64,000 nucleotides of DNA. Origin: Clostridium chauvoei. GTDB lineage: Bacteria; Bacillota; Clostridia; Clostridiales; Clostridiaceae. Shown piece after piece: positions 57,468 to 64,000 of this stretch (its first letter is position 1; every line of letters begins with the position of its first letter). Location of the stretch: NCBI RefSeq assembly GCF_002327185.1, contig NZ_CP018624.1, positions 1,302,001 through 1,366,000 of the forward strand, given 5' to 3'. Made by a program: the position numbers and the translations under genes. Below the pieces are notes generated by a model. That model did no database searches. It saw nothing but the letters and a program-made list of their open reading frames with translations, and was not told the DNA's origin.

Positions 57468-58463
57468 TTACTTTTGTGCTTGAACTGCTGTTAATGCAAC
57501 AACATTAACTATATCATCTGAACTACATCCTCTTGATAAATCATTAATTGGCTTAGCAAAACCTTGACACATAGGTCCTATAGCTTCTGCATTAGCAAAT
57601 CTTTGAACTAATTTATAACCAATATTTCCACTTTGTAAGTCTGGGAATACTAATACATTAGCTTTTCCAGCAACTTTACTATTAGGTGCTTTTTGTTTTG
57701 CAACCTTTTCAACTATAGCTGCATCTAATTGTAATTCTCCATCTATAAGTAAATCTGGTCTTAATTCTTTTGCAATTTCTGTTGCTTTTCTTACTTTATC
57801 AACCATTTCATGATCTGCACTTCCCATAGTTGAGAAAGATAACATAGCAACTCTTGGTTCTATTTTACATAAATTTTTTGCAGTATCTGCTGTAGCTATT
57901 GCTATTGCAGCTAATTGTTCTGCATTTGGATTTGGATTTACAGCGCAATCTGAGAATAATAACATTCCGCCTTCACCATATTCTGACCCTGGCACCATCA
58001 TAATAAAGAAACTTGATACTACTGAAACCCCTTTAGCAGTCTTTATTATTTGTAAACCTGGTCTTAATAAATCTCCTGTTGTATGTACAGCACCTGAAAC
58101 CATTCCGTCTGCATCATCAAGCTTAACCATCATAGTACCAAAATAAAGTGGATCTTTAACTATCATTTCAGCTTTTTCCATAGTCATCCCTTTATTTTTT
58201 CTTAATTCATAAAATTCATTAACGTATGATCCTAATTTGTCTGATTTTGATGGGTTAACTATTTCTACACCTTCTAAGTTTACACCTAGCTTGTTAGCCA
58301 TAGTATTTATCTTTTCTTCATCCCCTATTAAAACTGGATATGCTAGCTCTAATTCTTTTATCCTTTGAGCTGCTACGATAGTTCTTTCTTCATCCCCTTC
58401 AGGAAGAACAATCCTTCTTTTGTCAGCCTTAGCTGCATTCCATAATTTTTCCATTAGCTCCAT
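57468..58463 (-). CDS. pta: Phosphate acetyltransferase
   Basis: Makes acetyl phosphate from acetyl-CoA, feeding ackA. The 331-residue single-domain form shows [65 protein letters not shown] and [14 protein letters not shown] [20 protein letters not shown]. The start at 58463 has AAGGAG eight bases upstream. A short hairpin with a T run and a CodY-like box lie upstream. Confidence 0.96.
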   Translation of the reverse strand: MELMEKLWNAAKADKRRIVLPEGDEERTIVAAQRIKELELAYPVLIGDEEKINTMANKLGVNLEGVEIVNPSKSDKLGSYVNEFYELRKNKGMTMEKAEMIVKDPLYFGTMMVKLDDADGMVSGAVHTTGDLLRPGLQIIKTAKGVSVVSSFFIMMVPGSEYGEGGMLLFSDCAVNPNPNAEQLAAIAIATADTAKNLCKIEPRVAMLSFSTMGSADHEMVDKVRKATEIAKELRPDLLIDGELQLDAAIVEKVAKQKAPNSKVAGKANVLVFPDLQSGNIGYKLVQRFANAEAIGPMCQGFAKPINDLSRGCSSDDIVNVVALTAVQAQK

Positions 58464-58478
58464 AATCATTACTCCTTT

Positions 58479-58501
58479 CAAAAAAAGACGCCTAGCATCT
58501 T
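58479..58501 (-). terminator. 5' hairpin with T run in the pta leader
   Basis: On the minus strand AAGATGC, a TAG loop and GCGTCTT (one G-T pair) are followed by TTTTT, right before the pta SD. It begins only about four bases after the predicted transcript start, so it may stabilise the mRNA 5' end rather than terminate. Confidence 0.45.
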
Positions 58502-58511
58502 CTTACTTACT

Positions 58512-58541
58512 AATATACCCCTAAACAACTATAATTTTCAA
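58512..58541 (-). promoter_or_regulatory. Promoter of pta-ackA
   Basis: The minus strand has TTGAAA, 18 bases and TATATT, about 50 bases upstream of the pta start. Confidence 0.6.
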
Positions 58542-58579
58542 CACCCAAATTACCCAAAGATTTAATTCTTTATATTTAA

Positions 58580-58594
58580 AATTTTCTGAAATAT
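58580..58594 (+). promoter_or_regulatory. CodY-like box upstream of the pta promoter
   Basis: AATTTTCTGAAATAT has two mismatches to AATTTTCWGAAAATT. It lies about 38 bases upstream of the pta -35 box and between the divergent pta and tmcAL promoters. In Bacillus CodY activates ackA from an upstream site, so position and motif agree. Confidence 0.5.
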
Positions 58595-58657
58595 CCTTCC
58601 AATCATTTCTAATCTAATATATTCCCCTTATTATTCTTAATAATTTCAGCATTTTTA

Positions 58658-58666
58658 TGCTATAAT
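58658..58666 (+). promoter_or_regulatory. Extended -10 promoter of tmcAL
   Basis: TGCTATAAT is a perfect extended -10 element 32 bases upstream of the tmcAL start; no good -35 box is seen. Confidence 0.6.
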
Positions 58667-58697
58667 ATTTTTATAATTTCCATTAAGGAGTGTAAAT

Positions 58698-59903
58698 ATG
58701 AATATAACAGGAATAATTACAGAATACAACCCATTTCATAGTGGACATCTTTATCATTTAGACTCTGCTAAAAAGGCTACTAATTGTGATGGAGTAATAT
58801 GTATAATGAGCGGAAACTTTATCCAAAGAGGTGCTCCTGCTATAGTTGATAAATGGGCTAGAGCTGAAATGGCAGTTTCAAATGGTGTAGATTTAGTTAT
58901 AGAACTTCCTACATTTTACGCCTTATCCTCTGCTGAATATTTTGCTAAGGGTTCAGTTACTATTCTTCACGCTTTAGGTGTTGTTAATAGTATTTTCTTC
59001 GGAAGTGAAAGTGGAAATATAAATGATTTAACAAGTATTTCTAAAATTTTAGCTTATGAACCATTAGAATTCAAAGAAATTTTAAAATATAACTTATCAA
59101 AAGGTATTACATATGCAAAAGCTCGTGAAGAAGCTTTAAAGAAAATTTTAAACAATGACGACCTTTCAAATATTTTAACTAGCTCTAATAATATTTTAGG
59201 TATTGAATATATAAAAACTTTGCTACGTTTAAATAGTTCAATCAATCCCTTAACTTTAACAAGAGTTGGCTCAACTTATAATGAAAAAACATTAAATAGT
59301 AGTTTTTCTTCAGCTACAAGTATAAGAGAAATTATAAAGTCTTCAAATTCTCTTAAAGATATAAAATCTTCAATTCCTTATGAATCGTATGAAATATTAA
59401 AAAAATTGCAAGATGATAACTACCAATTTGTATTTGAAGATAAGATGTTTGACTTTATTAAATACAAGTTAGTCTCTAACTGTGTAAATTTTAACAATCT
59501 TTTAGAAATATCCGAAGGATTAGATAATAAATTAATTAAAGAAATTTACAATAGTAACTCTTTTCAAGAGTTTTTACTTAATATAAAAAGCAAAAGATAT
59601 ACTTATACAAAAATATCTAGAATTTTAACACAAATTTTTATAGGTTTAGATTCCTTTGCCCCAAAAGAACTTCTAGATTCTAAAAATCTTTATGCTCGTG
59701 TACTCGCTTTTAATGATACTGGTAAAAGTATTTTAAAAGAAATAAAGAAAAAAACCTCTATACCTGTAATAACCAAACTTCCTAAAAATATAAATAACCC
59801 ATTACTTAGCCTTGATATTCAAAGTACTAAGTGTTACTCAATATTAAATGATAAAATAAATCCTTTTAATGACTATTTAAAGTCTCCTATAATAAAAGAT
59901 TAA
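58698..59903 (+). CDS. tmcAL: tRNA(Met) cytidine acetate ligase TmcAL (YlbM)
   Basis: Uses acetate and ATP to acetylate the wobble cytidine of elongator tRNA-Met. The 401-residue protein opens NITGIITEYNPFHSGHLYHL, a nucleotidyltransferase-like motif, with GNFIQRGAPAIVDKWARAEMA. The family C-terminal half includes RVLAFNDTGKSILKEIKKKT. TAAGGAG precedes the ATG. It diverges from pta-ackA, the acetate-forming genes, and is followed by ylbJ. Confidence 0.93.
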   Translation: MNITGIITEYNPFHSGHLYHLDSAKKATNCDGVICIMSGNFIQRGAPAIVDKWARAEMAVSNGVDLVIELPTFYALSSAEYFAKGSVTILHALGVVNSIFFGSESGNINDLTSISKILAYEPLEFKEILKYNLSKGITYAKAREEALKKILNNDDLSNILTSSNNILGIEYIKTLLRLNSSINPLTLTRVGSTYNEKTLNSSFSSATSIREIIKSSNSLKDIKSSIPYESYEILKKLQDDNYQFVFEDKMFDFIKYKLVSNCVNFNNLLEISEGLDNKLIKEIYNSNSFQEFLLNIKSKRYTYTKISRILTQIFIGLDSFAPKELLDSKNLYARVLAFNDTGKSILKEIKKKTSIPVITKLPKNINNPLLSLDIQSTKCYSILNDKINPFNDYLKSPIIKD

Positions 59904-59951
59904 TAAAGTTAAGCCATCAGCATATAAATACTATAGATGGGAGTTGATTAC

Positions 59952-61139
59952 ATGTATAGTATTTATATTCTATGGCTTTTAATTATTGCACTTAGCATCA
60001 TACTTATAAAGCTACTAAACATAAAAAAAAATTACATAGTATGTTTTTGTACTACAATTTTAATAATCTTATTTATACTTAATTTACAAGACTGTATGGA
60101 TGCTGCTTTAATGGGATGTTCCTTAGTTGTTAAAGCAATAGTTCCAACTATATTTCCTTTTACAGTTATTTGTAATATTTTAATTTCTTATGATGGTATT
60201 GGACTTTATTCTAAAGTAATGGGTCCTCTTTTTTGCAAACCACTTGGTTTATCTAAAGCTTGTTCCTTCCCCCTTGCAGCTAGTTTCCTATGCGGATACC
60301 CATTAGGAGCCAAATACTGTAGTGAGATTTATGAAATGGGCTATATTAAAGAAAAAGAATATCTTAGAGTTTTAAATATAGCAACAAATGCAGGTCCTAT
60401 TTTTTTAATCGGTTCTGTTGGAGCTGCTATGCTTTCTAGCCCCAAATATGGTTATATATTGCTTATAGCAAATTATTTATCTATTATTATTGTAGGATTT
60501 TTAACAAAAAGAAAAAATGAAAATTGCCAGTTTGATAGAGCAATTGCTCCAAATTTTAAAACTAAAAATTTTGGAACTGCTTTAAAACAGGCTATTGAAA
60601 GTGGAATAAACACAACTCTTACAGTTGGAGCTTTTGTTATTATGTTCTCTGTTTTTATAAGCATAATAAAAAACAATGCTCAAATAAGCATTGTTTTACA
60701 CAGTTTAGAAGACTTACTTAAATTGCCTACTGATTCTTTATATGGACTCTTTTTAGGAAGCATCGAGTTTACAAACGGATGTAAATTAATTTCTACATCT
60801 ACCTTATCTATTAATTTAAAACTTAGTATGATAAGTTTTATTTGCTCTTTTTCAAGTTTATCAGTTATAGCGCAAGTAAGTTCTGTTGTTAGTAAATATA
60901 ATCCTCCAATGAAGAAATATATTTTTTGGAAGTTTATCCAAGGTGTACTTAGCTTTTTTATAACCTTTGGCGTTTCAAAAATATTTTTAAAGACTACTAC
61001 CGTTTCTAATATAATAATTTCAACTGAAAAAATATATACTAATGCTTTTATATCTATTTTACCAGTTATATTACTTTTAATACTAACTCTAATATGCAAG
61101 GTTATTTTTAGAGTTTTAAGAAAATTACATACTTCTTAA
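59952..61139 (+). CDS. ylbJ: Sporulation integral membrane protein YlbJ
   Basis: A 395-residue protein with about eight hydrophobic segments; the nucleoside-transporter (Gate) domain is indicated by VKAIVPTIFPFTVICNIL and FLCGYPLGAKYCSEIYEMGYI. YlbJ is needed for late spore formation in Bacillus. I prefer the ATG at 59952 (MYSIYILWLL) since GGGAG stands just upstream. Its 3' end overlaps the converging coiled-coil gene by 15 bases. It probably forms a two-gene unit with tmcAL, 48 bases upstream. Confidence 0.88.
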   Translation: MYSIYILWLLIIALSIILIKLLNIKKNYIVCFCTTILIILFILNLQDCMDAALMGCSLVVKAIVPTIFPFTVICNILISYDGIGLYSKVMGPLFCKPLGLSKACSFPLAASFLCGYPLGAKYCSEIYEMGYIKEKEYLRVLNIATNAGPIFLIGSVGAAMLSSPKYGYILLIANYLSIIIVGFLTKRKNENCQFDRAIAPNFKTKNFGTALKQAIESGINTTLTVGAFVIMFSVFISIIKNNAQISIVLHSLEDLLKLPTDSLYGLFLGSIEFTNGCKLISTSTLSINLKLSMISFICSFSSLSVIAQVSSVVSKYNPPMKKYIFWKFIQGVLSFFITFGVSKIFLKTTTVSNIIISTEKIYTNAFISILPVILLLILTLICKVIFRVLRKLHTS

Positions 61140-61670
61140 TTCTGCTATATTTTCCTTTATAACCTCTGAAGCTTCTGACATATTTTCATCTATTTCTTTA
61201 GCTACCTGTTCAAAGGAAGTTTGCATTGTTTTGATTAAAGCTATTTTTTTATTTTCTATCTCTCTATCAAGCTGAGTTAAAATTTCGTTTGAATACTCTC
61301 TTGATCCTAATCTAATTGCCTTGGCATCTCTTTGTGCTAGGGCAATTATTTCATTTGCTCTTATTTTAGCTTCTTTAACTATATCATGATTCTCTATATT
61401 TTTTTTCATTATTTCTAGAGTATCCTTTTTTAAGTTTTCATACTCCTTTTGAGCATCATTAAGTATTCTATCCTTTTCAGTTATAACCCATTTCGCCTTT
61501 TTTAGTTGATCTGGAAGTTCATGTATTATTTGATCTATAACTTCATCAATTTCTTTTTTATCCACCATAGTTTTCCCTGTAATAGGAACCTTTGGCGCAT
61601 TTTCTATAATCTCTTGTAAATACTCTAAAAGTTCAATTATATTAGCTTCTTGTTTGTCCACAAACTCCAC
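61125..61670 (-). CDS. Coiled-coil protein (ATP synthase B-like / DivIVA-like) of unknown function
   Basis: A 181-residue, mostly helical, charged protein with no membrane segment. It has an N-terminal EANIIELLEYLQEIIENAPKVP, then long heptad-like helices (LKKAKWVITEKDRILNDAQKEYENLKKD, AKIRANEIIALAQRDAKAIR). The pattern recalls stalk subunits of ATP synthases and clostridial proteins annotated simply as ATPase near coaD. The PITGKTMVDKKEIDEVIDQIIHELP region resembles cell-division accessory proteins. I do not assign a function. It starts six bases after coaD and overlaps ylbJ tail to tail. Confidence 0.75.
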   Translation of the reverse strand: MEFVDKQEANIIELLEYLQEIIENAPKVPITGKTMVDKKEIDEVIDQIIHELPDQLKKAKWVITEKDRILNDAQKEYENLKKDTLEIMKKNIENHDIVKEAKIRANEIIALAQRDAKAIRLGSREYSNEILTQLDREIENKKIALIKTMQTSFEQVAKEIDENMSEASEVIKENIAELRSM

Positions 61671-61676
61671 CCCTTT

Positions 61677-62156
61677 TTATTTTTTAATTTTATCTATAAT
61701 CTCTGGAATAATCTCATCCGGGACAAGCCCCTTAATACATCCCCCAAATTTTGCCACTTGTTTTACAGAGGACGAGCTTACATATGAATACTCTGATGAT
61801 GTCATCATAAAAACAGTCTCTATATTTGAATCTAATTTCGAATTCATAAGAGCCATTTGAAATTCATATTCAAAATCAGCAACTGTTCGTAAGCCTTTTA
61901 GAATTATATTAGAATTATTAATTCTTGCAAAATCAACTAATAACCCCTCAAACCTTAAAACCTCAACATTCTCTAAATCTTTAGTTACTTTTTCTATTAA
62001 AGCAACCCTTTCTTCTGAACTAAACAATCCCTTCTTATCTACATTAACTAGAACTGCCACTATAAGTTTATCAAAAGCCTTCGATCCTCTTTTTATTATA
62101 TCTAAATGCCCATTTGTTATAGGATCAAAACTACCTGGATAAATGGCTACCTTCAT
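61677..62156 (-). CDS. coaD: Phosphopantetheine adenylyltransferase
   Basis: Penultimate step of coenzyme A synthesis. The 159-residue protein has [22 protein letters not shown] (with the HxGH-like NGHLD), [15 protein letters not shown] and [17 protein letters not shown]. The start at 62156 follows GAGGGGG; an ATG 15 bases earlier lies inside that SD region. It follows rsmD, the conserved pair. Confidence 0.96.
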   Translation of the reverse strand: MKVAIYPGSFDPITNGHLDIIKRGSKAFDKLIVAVLVNVDKKGLFSSEERVALIEKVTKDLENVEVLRFEGLLVDFARINNSNIILKGLRTVADFEYEFQMALMNSKLDSNIETVFMMTSSEYSYVSSSSVKQVAKFGGCIKGLVPDEIIPEIIDKIKK

Positions 62157-62177
62157 TTTTATCCCCCTCAACCTGCT

Positions 62178-62729
62178 CTATTGGTATTTATAAAAACATA
62201 CTGTTGTATTACCATATTTTCTACTTTTTGTTAGAACTATATTCTCATAACCTTCATAGATATCTTCTATTGTATCTATTTTTGTGACTATTATACCATT
62301 TTCTTTCAGCATATTATTTTCCTTAACTAATTTAATTGCCTCTGGTATCATTTCTTTACAATACGGAGGATCGATAAATATTATATCAAATACCTTTCCC
62401 TTTTTAGTTAAAGTTCTTAATGCTTCGTATGAATCCATATTTAAACCAAAACAGAAGTCTTCAAACTTTAAGTTTTCAATATTTTCCTTAAGTAAAGGGA
62501 ATGTAACCGGACTTTTATCTACTAAATAAACTTCTTTAGCCCCTCTACTTGCTGCTTCTAATCCAAGACTCCCTGTCCCTGCAAATACATCAATAACCAC
62601 AGCATCAGGTATATATCCCTGAACCATACTAAACATAGCTTCTTTTACTCTGTCTAAGGTTGGTCTAGTTTCCATAGTTGCAGGAGGTATTAACTTACGT
62701 CCTCTGGCTTTTCCCGCTATTATTCTCAT
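62178..62729 (-). CDS. rsmD: 16S rRNA (guanine-966 N2)-methyltransferase RsmD
   Basis: A 183-residue SAM-dependent methyltransferase: RIIAGKARGRKLIPP, RPTLDRVKEAMFSMV, DVFAGTGSLGLEAASRGAKEVYLVDK and the catalytic FIDPPYCKEMI (DPPY). AAGGAGG precedes the ATG. It has its own promoter behind recG. Confidence 0.95.
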   Translation of the reverse strand: MRIIAGKARGRKLIPPATMETRPTLDRVKEAMFSMVQGYIPDAVVIDVFAGTGSLGLEAASRGAKEVYLVDKSPVTFPLLKENIENLKFEDFCFGLNMDSYEALRTLTKKGKVFDIIFIDPPYCKEMIPEAIKLVKENNMLKENGIIVTKIDTIEDIYEGYENIVLTKSRKYGNTTVCFYKYQ

Positions 62730-62759
62730 TTAAATTCCTCCTTAGGTACTATCTTTTTA

Positions 62760-62788
62760 ATTTTATCATAATATTTTTATATATACAA
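62760..62788 (-). promoter_or_regulatory. Promoter of rsmD-coaD
   Basis: The minus strand has TTGTAT, 17 bases and TAAAAT with an extended TG in the recG-rsmD gap. No terminator is evident after recG. Confidence 0.55.
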
Positions 62789-62793
62789 TTTTT

Positions 62794-64000
62794 TTAATTA
62801 AAACAAATATACCTACTCCATCTTTCAATTGAATTAGCTATCTCTCTACACACTTTGATAGCATCAGATTCCTTTGACTTTATAAGCATATTAGCTTCTC
62901 CTCTTGCACATCTTAGTATATCTATATCTTCATATATATCTGCAAGTATAAGACCTTCAGCTCCACTTTGTTTTAACCCAAACATTTCACCTGAACCTCT
63001 AAGCTTTAAATCTTGTTCCGATATATAAAACCCATCTGTAGATTCTGTCATTATTTCCATTCTTTTTTTAGTATTATTACTTTTAGCTTTACCAATTAAA
63101 ACACAGTAAGATTCATATTCTCCTCTTCCAACTCTCCCTCTTAATTGATGAAGCTGAGCTAACCCAAACCTTTCAGCATTTTCAATTATCATTACAGAAG
63201 CGTTAGGCACATTCACTCCTACTTCTATTACTGTTGTAGATATAATAACTTTAATCTTATTATCTTTAAAAGCTGTTATTATTCCATCTTTTTCTTGTGC
63301 TTTCATTTTCCCATGTAATATTTCTATTGGAATATTTTCAAACACACCATTTTTTAGCTCAGAAAATAACTTTTCAACTGAATTTAATTGCATTTTTTCA
63401 TCATCTTCTATTAGTGGACATACTATATAAACCTGTCTCCCCTTATTAACTTCTTTAAGGGCTAAATCATATGCTAGATATCGTTTTTCTTCATTAAAAA
63501 ATTTAGTATCTATTTTTTTTCTTCCTGGAGGAAGTTTATCTATTATTGATACATCTAAGTCCGAGTATAAATATAAAGCTAGTGTTCTTGGAATAGGAGT
63601 AGCTGTCATAACAAGTACATCTGGTCTTCTTCCCTTATTAATAAGCTTACTTCTTTGTTCTACACCAAATCTATGCTGTTCATCAGTAACTACTAAACCT
63701 AAATTCTTAAACTCTACATCCTCTTGTATAAGAGCATGAGTCCCTATTACAAGAAAAGCCTTATCAGAAGATATTTTTTCCTTTATTCTTCTTTTTTCTT
63801 TTAAGGTAGTGCTTCCAGTTAATAGTTCTACATCTACATCAAAACCCATAAACAACTTTTTAGCCTCTGCATAATGTTGATTTGCTAATATTTCTGTAGG
63901 AACCATCAAAGATGCTTGATATCCATTTTTAATAACATTAAATATAGCTATTAATGCAACTATAGTTTTCCCACTTCCAACATCTCCTTGAACTAATCTA
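62794..64000 (-). CDS. recG: ATP-dependent DNA helicase RecG (partial, N-terminus beyond the right edge)
   Basis: Branch-migrating helicase that reverses stalled forks. The visible 402 C-terminal residues begin within motif I (the Walker sequence GDVGSGKT is read at the window edge). They continue with MVPTEILANQHYAEA, the DEQH-type motif VTDEQHRFGVEQRSKL, VMTATPIPRTLAL, and motif VI QLHQLRGRVGRGEYESYC. The C-terminal TRG-like region includes GFYISEQDLKLRGSGEMFGLKQSG. The wedge domain is outside the window. Confidence 0.95.
   Translation of the reverse strand, partial: RLVQGDVGSGKTIVALIAIFNVIKNGYQASLMVPTEILANQHYAEAKKLFMGFDVDVELLTGSTTLKEKRRIKEKISSDKAFLVIGTHALIQEDVEFKNLGLVVTDEQHRFGVEQRSKLINKGRRPDVLVMTATPIPRTLALYLYSDLDVSIIDKLPPGRKKIDTKFFNEEKRYLAYDLALKEVNKGRQVYIVCPLIEDDEKMQLNSVEKLFSELKNGVFENIPIEILHGKMKAQEKDGIITAFKDNKIKVIISTTVIEVGVNVPNASVMIIENAERFGLAQLHQLRGRVGRGEYESYCVLIGKAKSNNTKKRMEIMTESTDGFYISEQDLKLRGSGEMFGLKQSGAEGLILADIYEDIDILRCARGEANMLIKSKESDAIKVCREIANSIERWSRYICFN

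Noticed and set aside
1..64000. tRNA, rRNA or CRISPR loci
   Set aside because: No cloverleaf-like sequences with CCA-type ends, no rRNA segments, and no regularly spaced direct repeats were seen by eye.

Overview
The window is a strongly AT-rich, densely packed stretch of chromosome from a low-GC, spore-forming Firmicute. It is most likely a Clostridium sensu stricto species. The evidence is Gram-positive PolC, CodY, SpoIIIE, TepA, a YlmC/YmxH protein and YlbJ, AT-biased codons, strong AGGAGG ribosome sites, frequent TTG/GTG starts, and the shared Bacillus/Clostridium gene order. I do not name a species. No rRNA, tRNA, prophage or CRISPR was seen. Both edge genes are cut: rimO loses its C-terminus at the left edge and recG loses its N-terminus at the right edge.

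Layout, read along the minus strand from right to left. The segment from recG to acpP holds recG, rsmD-coaD-coiled-coil gene, the plus-strand pair tmcAL-ylbJ, pta-ackA (acetate fermentation), yceD-rpmF-plsX and acpP (lipid precursors with L32). Next come rnc and a radical SAM gene, then insertion sequence copy 2. After it lie a 31-codon membrane microprotein gene, smc-ftsY, ylxM-ffh-rpsP-khpA, rimM-trmD and rplS (chromosome condensation, SRP, ribosome and tRNA maturation). The next block is rbgA, a 64-aa ORF resembling the N-terminal domain of RNase HII, rnhB, the lone plus-strand yraN, comM-dprA-topA and codY. It is followed by rpsB-tsf-pyrH-frr-uppS-cdsA, an AI-2E-family permease with dxr-rseP-ispG, and polC. 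Then comes the rimP-nusA operon, cut by insertion sequence copy 1 from ylxR-ylxQ-infB-rbfA-nrnA-truB-ribF. The left part holds rpsO, pnp, an M16 peptidase, ymxH, dapG, tepA, spoIIIE and rimO.

Most genes are housekeeping: translation initiation and ribosome assembly, RNA decay, replication, isoprenoid and phospholipid synthesis. The accessory content is two virtually identical 1,755-bp IS6-like elements. They lie in direct orientation 34,079 bp apart, each with its own perfect 8-bp target duplication. Copy 1 landed inside the nusA stop codon and rebuilt it (TAA to TAG), leaving both neighbouring proteins intact while separating infB from its operon. Copy 2 separates a candidate promoter from the microprotein-smc operon. 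Both point the same IS end at an essential downstream operon.

The second theme is RNA-level control. Several Shine-Dalgarno (SD) sequences lie in hairpin arms (tepA, topA, ymxH, and codY through a distant 12-nt complement), and one start (khpA) appears bridged by a hairpin. A 17-bp stem precedes the RNase III gene, a terminator sits in the rimP-nusA leader, an L19-type leader precedes rplS, and a CodY-like box lies upstream of pta-ackA.
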